A program made the position numbers and the translations under genes. Shown in pieces: positions 57,174 through 64,000 of a DNA stretch of 64,000 nt. This DNA is from Mobiluncus massiliensis. GTDB lineage: Bacteria; Actinomycetota; Actinomycetes; Actinomycetales; Actinomycetaceae. The notes beneath the pieces are model-generated. The model was not told the DNA's origin, ran no database searches, and worked only from the letters and a program-made list of their open reading frames with translations. The stretch spans positions 1,364,001 to 1,428,000 of the forward strand of contig NZ_OX458329.1 of NCBI RefSeq assembly GCF_949769255.1, given 5' to 3'. Each line of letters starts with the position of its first letter. The first letter of the stretch is position 1.

Positions 57174-57926
57174 ATGAGTCAGGTACCAACGTATTTCGAG
57201 GCTGATGTCCGACTGGATCGGAACTCCCCGGTTCCGCTCTACCATCAAATTGCTCAACCCATTGAAGAGTTAATCCTCTCAGGACAACTCACCCCCGGTA
57301 CGCGCTTGGAGGACGAACTTTCCATGGCGCGACGTCTCAACGTATCCCGCCCTACCGCCCGCCGCGCCCTGCAACAACTGGGCGACCATGGTCTGCTGGT
57401 GCGCCGCCGCGGTGTCGGAACTCAGGTGGCACCAACCCGGGTGCATCGCCCGAATGTCCTTTCGACCATTTACGACCAGATGAAAACCGATGGACACAAG
57501 CCGTCTACGGAAGTCTTGTCTTATGGCACGTCCCCGGCCAGCCAGGAAGTCAGCTTGAAACTGGAGGTGTCCCCCGGCACCAACGTGACCACTATTCGCC
57601 GACTGCGCATGAGCGACCGGCAGCCCGCCGGACTCATGTTTGACATGATTCGCTCTTCGATAGCTCCGGCTGCCACCGCCTTGGAGCGTGATTCTTTCGA
57701 AAATGCCCTAGCTGAACGCGGTGTTGTCGTGACGATGGCACGCCAAGCGGTGTCCGCCCGCAAGGCCAGCGCCCCGGAGGCTCAACTCCTGCGGATTCCT
57801 GCAGGATCAACCATGCTGAGCATTCAAAACATCTCTTATGACGAATCCGGCAAGATTGCCGCTTATGGTGAATACCTGTTCCGTGCAGACCGTTTTGCTC
57901 TCAAGAACACGCTCTTTGCACACTAA
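57174..57926 (+). CDS. GntR/HutC-family transcriptional regulator
   Basis: 250 aa. The N-terminal winged HTH contains MARRLNVSRPTARRALQQLG and LLVRRRGVGTQVAP (about 45-85), and the C-terminal UTRA effector domain ends KIAAYGEYLFRADRF. The UTRA fold usually binds sugar phosphates or related ligands. A strong ribosome site (AAAGGAG) precedes the ATG. It sits between guaA (divergent) and pta-ackA; control of the latter is possible but unproven. Confidence 0.88.
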   Translation: MSQVPTYFEADVRLDRNSPVPLYHQIAQPIEELILSGQLTPGTRLEDELSMARRLNVSRPTARRALQQLGDHGLLVRRRGVGTQVAPTRVHRPNVLSTIYDQMKTDGHKPSTEVLSYGTSPASQEVSLKLEVSPGTNVTTIRRLRMSDRQPAGLMFDMIRSSIAPAATALERDSFENALAERGVVVTMARQAVSARKASAPEAQLLRIPAGSTMLSIQNISYDESGKIAAYGEYLFRADRFALKNTLFAH

Positions 57927-58217
57927 CTCAATAACCCTTCTTTCTTCTTCACTGGCACAATTTCATACCGGGTCCGCAGACTCGACATCGATGAGGCGTT
58001 CGTGGCTTTTCTCCTTTTCCATGAGCGCCTCATTATTTTTCACAAGTGTGTTGCCGCACGTTTTCCCTGGTTCATCCCGTTTGCCGGGGAGATGGCGACC
58101 AAGATACTTTTTCAGGACTTTAGTCCCAACTTTACCAACCCCAAACCGTGTAATAGGATATTTTTTAACTTGCCGGCGGGCTGACCGATGCCCCTGATTT
58201 CATTAGAGGAGCTGGGC
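57927..58217. other. Intergenic upstream of pta
   Basis: About 290 bp with no convincing gene. GTGTAATAGGATATTTTTT near 58146-58165 may contribute a promoter for pta. Confidence 0.4.
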
Positions 58218-59207
58218 ATGAGCGACTTCAAGACCTCATTTCTGGACAAACTTGCCAACAAAGCAGCATCGAGCCGGAAACGAATCGTGCTGCCAGAATC
58301 TGACGATGAGCGCATCTTAAAAGCTGCCGCAGACATCCTCCAGAAGGGCGTCGCTGACTTGGTTCTGCTGGGAGACCAGGACACCGTCCAGGCTAGAGCC
58401 TCCGCGCTCGGGTTGGATCTCTCCGCGGCCGAAATCGTCTCCCTCCACGATAGCGAAAAACTGGCCCGTTACACCGCCAAACTGGTGGAACTGCGAGCAC
58501 ACAAGGGCATGGACGAAGCCAAGGCAAAGGAAACTTTGAAAGATATTTCTTTCTTTGGCACCATGATGATTGCCTGCGGCGATGCTGACGGAATGGTCTC
58601 TGGAGCGGCTCACACCACCGCCCACACCATTCGACCCGCGCTGCAAGTCATTAAGACCCAGCCGGGGGTGAAACTGGTTTCGGGAGCTTTCCTCATGGTT
58701 TTCGATGACCACTGTGACGTGTATTCGGATTGCGCGGTCACGATTTCCCCCAATGCTGAGCAGCTGGCGGATATTGCGGTAGTGTCAGCGAAAACCGCAG
58801 CTCAGTTCGGGTTAGAGCCAAAAGTTGCCATGTTGTCCTATTCCACGATTGACTCCGGCTCTGGTCCACTGGTTGACCTGGTCAGGGATGCCACCGCGAA
58901 AGCCCAGGCAGCCGCCCCGGAAGTAGCTATTGACGGTCCGCTCCAGTTCGATGCCGCGGTAGTCGAGTCCGTGGCTGCCCAGAAAGCTCCCCAATCCCCC
59001 GTAGCCGGACATGCCAACACGTTCATCTTCCCCGATTTGAACGCCGGAAACATTACCTACAAAGCAGTGCAGCGCACCAGTGGCGCACTGGCGGTAGGAC
59101 CCATCTTGCAAGGGTTAAACGCCCCGGTCAACGACTTGTCGCGCGGAGCCACCGTGGACGACATCATCAACACCATCATAATTACCGCTATCCAAGCCCA
59201 AGGTTAG
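58218..59207 (+). CDS. pta: Pta, phosphate acetyltransferase
   Basis: Swaps CoA for phosphate on acetyl-CoA to give acetyl-phosphate. 329 aa, the short form with only the catalytic PTA_PTB domain (VLPESDDERILKAA, GMVSGAAHTTAHTIRPALQ, SYSTIDSGSGPLVDLV, NAGNITYKAVQR). The start is the ATG at 58218 with GAGGAG 7 nt upstream, not the upstream ATG at 58188. It forms an operon with ackA, 57 bp downstream, for acetate/ATP metabolism. Confidence 0.95.
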   Translation: MSDFKTSFLDKLANKAASSRKRIVLPESDDERILKAAADILQKGVADLVLLGDQDTVQARASALGLDLSAAEIVSLHDSEKLARYTAKLVELRAHKGMDEAKAKETLKDISFFGTMMIACGDADGMVSGAAHTTAHTIRPALQVIKTQPGVKLVSGAFLMVFDDHCDVYSDCAVTISPNAEQLADIAVVSAKTAAQFGLEPKVAMLSYSTIDSGSGPLVDLVRDATAKAQAAAPEVAIDGPLQFDAAVVESVAAQKAPQSPVAGHANTFIFPDLNAGNITYKAVQRTSGALAVGPILQGLNAPVNDLSRGATVDDIINTIIITAIQAQG

Positions 59208-59264
59208 GCTCCCGAGGGAAGTCCCCCACGGTCGCCCTTGTGAACAGAAGAAGGAACAAGCACT

Positions 59265-60452
59265 ATGCGCCATCAAACCATCTTTGTAATTAACTCCGGA
59301 TCTTCCTCACTGAAGTACCAGCTAATCGAACCTGTCAGCGGTGACGTCCTGGCCAAGGGCCAAGCGGAACGCATCGGCACCGATCGGGGGGAAGTTACCC
59401 ACGAAGTCCACGCGGACAAGTTCAGCGAAGCTCTCCCTCTTCCGACCCACAAGGAAGCCCTGACCAGGATTATCGAGATGTTCGCGACACACGGACCTGA
59501 CTTGCAGCACGTGGATTTGTCCGGTTTTGGCCACCGTATCGTCCAGGGTGGCTGGCATTTCAAGGGACCGGCCATCGTGAACGATGAGGTGCGAGCCAAG
59601 ATTGAGGAACTGTGTGACTTGGCGCCGCTGCATAACCCCGCGCACCTCATTGGCATCGACACCGCTATGGAGCTGTGGCCTGACCTGCCACACGTGGCCG
59701 TTTTTGATACCGCCTACTTTGCCGGCCTGCCCGAGAAAGCCCGTAGCTACGCCCTCAATAAGCAGGTCGCGCATGACTACCACATCCGCCGCTACGGTGC
59801 CCACGGGACTTCTCATGAATTCGTAGCCAACAAGGTCTGCGACTACCTGGGCGATGACACCGTGAAACAAATCACCCTGCATCTGGGAAATGGCGCGTCC
59901 GCCTGCGCGGAACTTGGCCGGCTACCGATGGACACCTCGATGGGGTTGACGCCCCTGGAAGGCTTGGTCATGGGCACCCGTACCGGCGACATCGACCCGG
60001 CTGTGGTGTTCCACCTGCTACGCAAAGGAATGAGCGTAGATGACATTGACACCCTGTTCAACAAGGAATCCGGCATGAAAGGCATGTGCGGAGACAACGA
60101 TATGCGTGATGTCTGGAAACGCCGTGACGAGGGCGACTCCGACGCTCTGCTGGCTCTGCAGACTTATCAGCAGCGCTTACTGAAGTACATCGGCGCCTAC
60201 ACTTTTGAGCTAGGCGGCTTGGACGTGCTGACTTTCACCGCCGGGATTGGCGAAAACGATGACCGCATCCGGCGGCGCTTGTGCGAAAAACTCGAGTTCA
60301 TCGGGGTCAAGATTGACCGCGAACGGAATGAAAATCGTGACCGTTCCAAAGCTATCTGGCGTATCTCTAGCGATGATTCAAAAGTGCTGGTGCTGGTCGT
60401 ACCCACCAACGAGGAGCTGGCGATTGCCCGCCAAGTCGTACGTCTGATTTAA
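59265..60452 (+). CDS. ackA: AckA, acetate kinase
   Basis: 395 aa, an ASKHA-fold kinase making ATP from acetyl-phosphate. FVINSGSSSLKYQLI at the start, FGHRIVQGG, VFDTAYFAGLP, HLGNGASACA and TAGIGENDDRIRRRL are the family motifs. Usual length. GAAGGAAC lies before the ATG. It closes the pta-ackA pathway with the preceding gene. Confidence 0.97.
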   Translation: MRHQTIFVINSGSSSLKYQLIEPVSGDVLAKGQAERIGTDRGEVTHEVHADKFSEALPLPTHKEALTRIIEMFATHGPDLQHVDLSGFGHRIVQGGWHFKGPAIVNDEVRAKIEELCDLAPLHNPAHLIGIDTAMELWPDLPHVAVFDTAYFAGLPEKARSYALNKQVAHDYHIRRYGAHGTSHEFVANKVCDYLGDDTVKQITLHLGNGASACAELGRLPMDTSMGLTPLEGLVMGTRTGDIDPAVVFHLLRKGMSVDDIDTLFNKESGMKGMCGDNDMRDVWKRRDEGDSDALLALQTYQQRLLKYIGAYTFELGGLDVLTFTAGIGENDDRIRRRLCEKLEFIGVKIDRERNENRDRSKAIWRISSDDSKVLVLVVPTNEELAIARQVVRLI

Positions 60453-60459
60453 CTTCTTT

Positions 60460-60488
60460 AGTTAAAATCGCTTAACTGTCAATATACT
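60460..60488 (+). promoter_or_regulatory. MarR-type operator and promoter of the regulator gene
   Basis: AGTTAA (60460-60465) and TTAACT (60472-60477) form a perfect inverted pair with a 6-bp gap; the -10 TATACT is at 60483-60488. The ATG at 60496 is seven bases after the -10, so the transcript is probably leaderless. The same arrangement precedes the exporter gene. Confidence 0.65.
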
Positions 60489-60495
60489 GAATAGC

Positions 60496-61017
60496 ATGAG
60501 TGAGGTTAATAGGGTCGATAAGGAACGCGCAGCTCTGAGTGAACAGCTGGTTTACGAGTTTCACCGCTTGGTGTTTTCTGCCAACAATTTGATTGCCAAT
60601 ATCTCAGCCGACTTGGGAATGCACGGCAAGGATGGCGATGGCCTGCTATTGATTTGGCGTTCCGAGATAGCCGGAAAGCCCCTGTCCCCCTCGGAACTCG
60701 CCGATGGCTTGCACATTACTCGCGCTGCCGCCAGCTATCTAGTGGACCGCTTGGTCAACCTGGGATACATCAGCAGGCAGACTGACCCGGAGGATCGCCG
60801 CCGTGCCGTGCTGCGCATCGCGGAATCTGGAGACATGCTGGGTCATAATTTTGTCGGTTCCGTGAACGAGGATCTCAGTGGCGTTTTTGCCAACCGTTCT
60901 AACGAGGAAATCAAGCAGTTCTCGGAAATGCTGGCGGAATTCATCGACCAGATTGATGATTCCCACCACACAAAAACCTCACAATCGGGTACCTCAGAGG
61001 CTCCAGACCCCCAGTGA
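60496..61017 (+). CDS. MarR-family regulator
   Basis: A 173-aa winged-helix dimer. The recognition region is ELADGLHITRAAASYLVDRL, and the wing is YISRQTDPEDRRRAVLRIAE, the DxRxxxxxLT-like MarR motif. It lies 79 bp before a drug exporter and shares an operator-like sequence with it, so it most likely represses both genes and responds to a small aromatic or drug ligand. Confidence 0.9.
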   Translation: MSEVNRVDKERAALSEQLVYEFHRLVFSANNLIANISADLGMHGKDGDGLLLIWRSEIAGKPLSPSELADGLHITRAAASYLVDRLVNLGYISRQTDPEDRRRAVLRIAESGDMLGHNFVGSVNEDLSGVFANRSNEEIKQFSEMLAEFIDQIDDSHHTKTSQSGTSEAPDPQ

Positions 61018-61061
61018 AACCGGCCTTTGTCGCCGTATCTATCAAAACGCGCTTAAAATTT

Positions 61062-61089
61062 GATTAAGTTTCTTAACTATCAATATAAT
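61062..61089 (+). promoter_or_regulatory. MarR-type operator and promoter of the exporter gene
   Basis: GATTAAG-TTT-CTTAACT (61062-61078), an imperfect inverted pair, is followed by -10 TATAAT (61084-61089). TCTTAACTATCAATATAATTAA matches the regulator promoter (CTTAACTGTCAATATACTGAA). The ATG at 61097 is seven bases after the -10. Confidence 0.65.
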
Positions 61090-61096
61090 TAATTTC

Positions 61097-63058
61097 ATGA
61101 CATTGACTAATACCCTCGATGAATCCGAGACTGCCACACCACACAGTGAGGCAAAATCGCAAAATGGCAACGAAAATCCCCACGATTTGGCTTCGATTAA
61201 ATACACCGCGCCAGAGCACTGGGGATTAATTCTGGCACTGTACCTGGCAGGAATTTTCATGGGTGCTCTGGACATGGGCATCGTGAATCCAGCGCGTACC
61301 GTCATTCAAAACAGCTTGGGGGTCGACGACCAGGCAGGTGTCTGGGTCTTTACGATTTATACTCTGGCCTACGCCATCACCATCCCCGTTATCGGCAAAC
61401 TGGCCGACGTGTTGGGGCGCAAGCCAGTATATGTGCTGGCTATCGCCCTGTTCGGGATTGGTTCACTAGGGTGTGGGCTCGCCCAAGACTTTCAATCGTT
61501 CGGCTTGCTGCTGGCCTCCCGCGTGGTGCAAGCCGTGGGCGGCGGCGGCATGATGCCGGTCGCCACCGCCGCTGCCGGTACCATCGCTCCTCCGGCAAAG
61601 CGAGGGATGGCTCTGGGCATGGTCGGCATGGTCTACGGCGTGGCCTCAGTTATCGGGGGTTCAGCCGGTTCGCTGATTATGGATATTGCTGGTACCGAAA
61701 ACTGGCAGTGGATTTTTTACATCAACGTGCCGATTGCCCTGGCCGTAGTAGTTTTGGGAGCACTATTCTTAGATCGCGAACGCACCGAAGAGGGCCGCCG
61801 CTTAGACATACCTGGCACCGTCTTAATCGTGGTCACCATCACCGCCCTCTTGTGGATGTTCCAACACTTGGATTTCACGGATATCAGCAGTTCATTCCAG
61901 GATGCCAACGTCCGAGTTTCCCTGCTGATTTTTGCGATTTCAGGCGTAGTTTTTTGGGTTACCGAGCATCGCGTCCACGACCCCTTAATTAACTTCGATT
62001 ATTTCGCGAATATCCCGGTCGGGGTCACTTTGCTCCTCGGCATGGTGGCTGGCACTTTGATGATGACCGTCATGTTCATTCCCCAGTTTGCTGAAAACTC
62101 TATGCGCATGGCTACCGGCGATGGGGGGTATCCCACAATCATCATCGGTCTGGCTTCTGGACTTGGAGCACCAATATCTGGAAGACTAACTGACAAGCGC
62201 GGTCCGCGAGCGGTACTTGGTCTGGGTGTCACTATTTGTGCTTTATCCGGTTTATTGCTGATTTTCTGGGCCTCTCCGCATCCTGGAATCATCTCCACTT
62301 CCGTATCCATCTTTTTTATGGGCTTCGGGCTGGGATTCCTGATGGGCGCACCCCTGACCTACCTGATTTTGCACCTGGTGCCCAGCCGTGACGCGAACAC
62401 AGGTCAGGCAACTCTGTCTTTGACTAGGTCCCTGGCTACCACCCTAGCTCCGGCGATCATGGTCGGACTACTCGCCACCGCTATGGGCGGCCTGTCCGGG
62501 AAAGTCATGGAAGTCATGCCAAAACCGGATATGTCCGCCATGTCCGCCGCGATGCCCGCAACCCCCGGCGGAATGTCAACTGCTGGGGATCAAGACTCTG
62601 GCATGGGCCAAATGCCGCCCGTAAACACCGGCGATGGTTCTCAGCCCTCTGTCCCGCCCCAGGACACAATTGACCCCGGATTTTCCATGGCCAATGTACC
62701 TGACGAGTTGATGAACCGCCTCAAGAGCGCGGACGTCACCAACATTGTGGAGCGGTCCAAGGAACTGGCAAACTACACGTTCGACGAGCAAGGCAACACC
62801 ATGAAGGAACAGATGGGCTTCGTGCCGCCAGCCCTGGAGCAAGCTCGCCAGGATTACCTTCAGGACATCGACGCTCACGCGGACACTATCGAATCTACGT
62901 TCCAGCTGGAGCTCAATAAGGGATTTATCCGCTTGTTCTGGTTCTATACCATAGTGTCGTTGTTCGGCGTGCTGTTGCTGTTTGGGGTTCCTTCCAAAAA
63001 GACTCTCGACGCCCACATTATGAAGACCGCGCAATCCGCAGCGGAAAACTCAATCTAG
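61097..63058 (+). CDS. DHA2/EmrB-type 14-TM multidrug exporter (MFS)
   Basis: 653 aa, longer than the usual 480-520. Motif A is GKLADVLGRKPVYVLA, and motif C-like GGMMPVATAAAGT and AVASVIGGSAGSLIMD follow. Between the last two membrane segments there is a polar loop of about 160 residues rich in Met, Pro and Gly (PKPDMSAMSAAMPATPGGMS), ending in a helical stretch before the final segment. Probably a proton-driven drug/quaternary-ammonium exporter controlled by the upstream MarR protein. Confidence 0.9.
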   Translation: MTLTNTLDESETATPHSEAKSQNGNENPHDLASIKYTAPEHWGLILALYLAGIFMGALDMGIVNPARTVIQNSLGVDDQAGVWVFTIYTLAYAITIPVIGKLADVLGRKPVYVLAIALFGIGSLGCGLAQDFQSFGLLLASRVVQAVGGGGMMPVATAAAGTIAPPAKRGMALGMVGMVYGVASVIGGSAGSLIMDIAGTENWQWIFYINVPIALAVVVLGALFLDRERTEEGRRLDIPGTVLIVVTITALLWMFQHLDFTDISSSFQDANVRVSLLIFAISGVVFWVTEHRVHDPLINFDYFANIPVGVTLLLGMVAGTLMMTVMFIPQFAENSMRMATGDGGYPTIIIGLASGLGAPISGRLTDKRGPRAVLGLGVTICALSGLLLIFWASPHPGIISTSVSIFFMGFGLGFLMGAPLTYLILHLVPSRDANTGQATLSLTRSLATTLAPAIMVGLLATAMGGLSGKVMEVMPKPDMSAMSAAMPATPGGMSTAGDQDSGMGQMPPVNTGDGSQPSVPPQDTIDPGFSMANVPDELMNRLKSADVTNIVERSKELANYTFDEQGNTMKEQMGFVPPALEQARQDYLQDIDAHADTIESTFQLELNKGFIRLFWFYTIVSLFGVLLLFGVPSKKTLDAHIMKTAQSAAENSI

Positions 63059-63071
63059 GACTGCAAACCAG

Positions 63072-63106
63072 CCGGGCGCCCCGAATCCTCGGAGCGCCCG
63101 GTTTTT
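63072..63106 (+). terminator. Rho-independent terminator after the exporter gene
   Basis: CCGGGCGC (63072-63079) and GCGCCCGG (63094-63101) form a perfect 8-bp stem followed by TTTTT. It lies 13 bp beyond the stop codon. Confidence 0.92.
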
Positions 63107-63145
63107 GGCTCGTCACCCTCGCGGAATCCGGCTCAAATTCAGGAA

Positions 63146-64000
63146 CTAATACAACTCAAGCGCAGGCGGCGCCCCGATTGCGTCCAGCCGTGCCGCCAAG
63201 GTTTCCTTAGCGTCGCCTTGGAAAATCAGCACCCGGTCCGGTTCGGTCTCAGCCCGGGCATACAGCGGGTTTTCCACCCCGGCATAGCCAGGTTTCAGGT
63301 CGAAGTTAAAGATGACCACGTGGGCGCAGTCCCCCACGTTCAGCACGGGCATCCCGTAGATTGGGGTGCCTTCAGCGGTATTGGCCGCCGGGTTCATCAC
63401 GTCGTTAGCGCCAACGACTACGGTCAAATCCGCGGTCGCGAAGTCATCGTTGATGTCCTTCATTTCCCGCAGCTTTTCGTAGTCCACATCAACCTCGGCC
63501 AGCAATACGTTCATGTGTCCGGGCATACGTCCCGCCACCGGGTGAATTGCGAAGTCCACGTTCTTTCCGGCCTTTTCCAGGTAGTCCAACAGGCGTTTGA
63601 CCTGGGCTTGGGCTTGAGACAGAGCCATGCCGTAGCCGGGCACCAAGATGACACGCTGGGCATTCTCTACCCAGTCGGCGAAGGTGGTTTCCGGGTCCGC
63701 GGCAGGTGCTGCGGGTGCAGGTGCGCTGGCAGAAGCGGTGTCGCTAGTTTCGGGCTTGCTCTCACCGGCCGAGTCGTCCGGTTTTTCCGATTCAGATTCA
63801 GTTGACGTTGTGGGAGTGTCGGCGGCAGCAGCGGTGCTGACGGAAGTCTTGCCCAGCAAAATATCCATTAGATGACGATTCATCGCCCGGCACATGATCT
63901 GGGTCAACAGCAGACCGGAAGCCCCCACAATGGCTCCGATAGCCACCAACAGCAGATCAGAGATGGCCAAGCCGGCGATGGCTCCCGCCACCCCGGACAG
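63146..64000 (-). CDS. pntB: PntB, NAD(P) transhydrogenase beta subunit (partial, window edge)
   Basis: The C-terminal about 285 residues of a gene that continues past the right edge. The last membrane segments (ISDLLLVAIGAIVGASGLLL, CRAMNRHLMDIL) lead into the NADP(H)-binding domain III: VPGYGMALSQAQ, IHPVAGRMPGHMNVLLAE, EMKDINDDFATADLTVVVGA and KPGYAGVENPLY. Between them is a 60-residue Ser/Glu/Ala/Pro linker much longer than usual. It couples proton flow to NADPH formation in the membrane. The frame stays open to position 64000. Confidence 0.93.
   Translation of the reverse strand: MSGVAGAIAGLAISDLLLVAIGAIVGASGLLLTQIMCRAMNRHLMDILLGKTSVSTAAAADTPTTSTESESEKPDDSAGESKPETSDTASASAPAPAAPAADPETTFADWVENAQRVILVPGYGMALSQAQAQVKRLLDYLEKAGKNVDFAIHPVAGRMPGHMNVLLAEVDVDYEKLREMKDINDDFATADLTVVVGANDVMNPAANTAEGTPIYGMPVLNVGDCAHVVIFNFDLKPGYAGVENPLYARAETEPDRVLIFQGDAKETLAARLDAIGAPPALELY

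Overview
The window looks like a chromosome segment of a moderately GC-rich actinobacterium, probably of the Actinomycetaceae (Mobiluncus, Varibaculum and Actinomyces type). This is an inference from protein character: actinobacterial-looking FolC, EttA, SSB, Orn, Pta/AckA and GuaA, an Actinomyces-type type II-C Cas9, and several promoters placed so that the mRNA would be leaderless. Resident genes fill about 1-19.4 kb, 30-40 kb and 55.4-64 kb. Accessory DNA fills about 19.5-29.8 kb and 40.4-55.4 kb.

Region 1 (1-19.4 kb): partial dhaL, folC, a GNAT acetyltransferase, an M13 metallopeptidase, a lipoprotein, pepN, a lone PTS EIIC-like membrane protein, malQ, ettA, ssb, tRNA-Arg(TCT), a ROK regulator, orn, tRNA-His(GTG) and an LpdA-type flavoprotein that lacks the usual redox-active cysteine pair.

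Region 2 (19.5-29.8 kb): a complete type II-C CRISPR locus in the order tracrRNA, cas9, cas1, cas2, array. The array has 36-bp repeats and mostly 28-bp spacers, and each repeat carries an extended -10 promoter. cas9 is split by a 3,789-bp ISL3-family transposon (24411-28199) that carries merR and merA from a low-GC donor. The element has matching terminal inverted repeats and an exact 8-bp target duplication, and removing it with one duplicate restores a 1,099-codon cas9. The passenger merA has itself lost one base, which removes the C-terminal Cys-Cys tail.

Region 3 (30-40 kb): a monoacylglycerol lipase-like hydrolase, a B3/B4-domain protein, the tail of a lost bile-acid/sodium symporter gene, an AAA/DUF4143 ATPase, an overlapping pair of YhgE/Pip membrane proteins and a patatin-like phospholipase.

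Region 4 (40.4-55.4 kb): an accessory island ending at the 3' end of guaA. It holds a PHP-domain/SMC-like ATPase overlapping a small acidic gene (possible phage defence), an excisionase-like HTH protein, an AbiEi/AbiEii toxin-antitoxin pair, a mef/msr(D)-like macrolide-resistance pair with a candidate leader peptide and attenuator, fragments of a carbamoyltransferase gene, an IS30-family element and tet(W). Two diverged direct repeats of about 400 bp flank the mef/msr(D) module. Each starts with a sequence nearly identical to the guaA 3' end, which suggests stepwise accretion of modules at a guaA attachment site.

Region 5 (55.4-64 kb): guaA, a GntR/HutC regulator, pta-ackA, a MarR regulator with a 14-TM drug exporter that share one promoter/operator design, and partial pntB.
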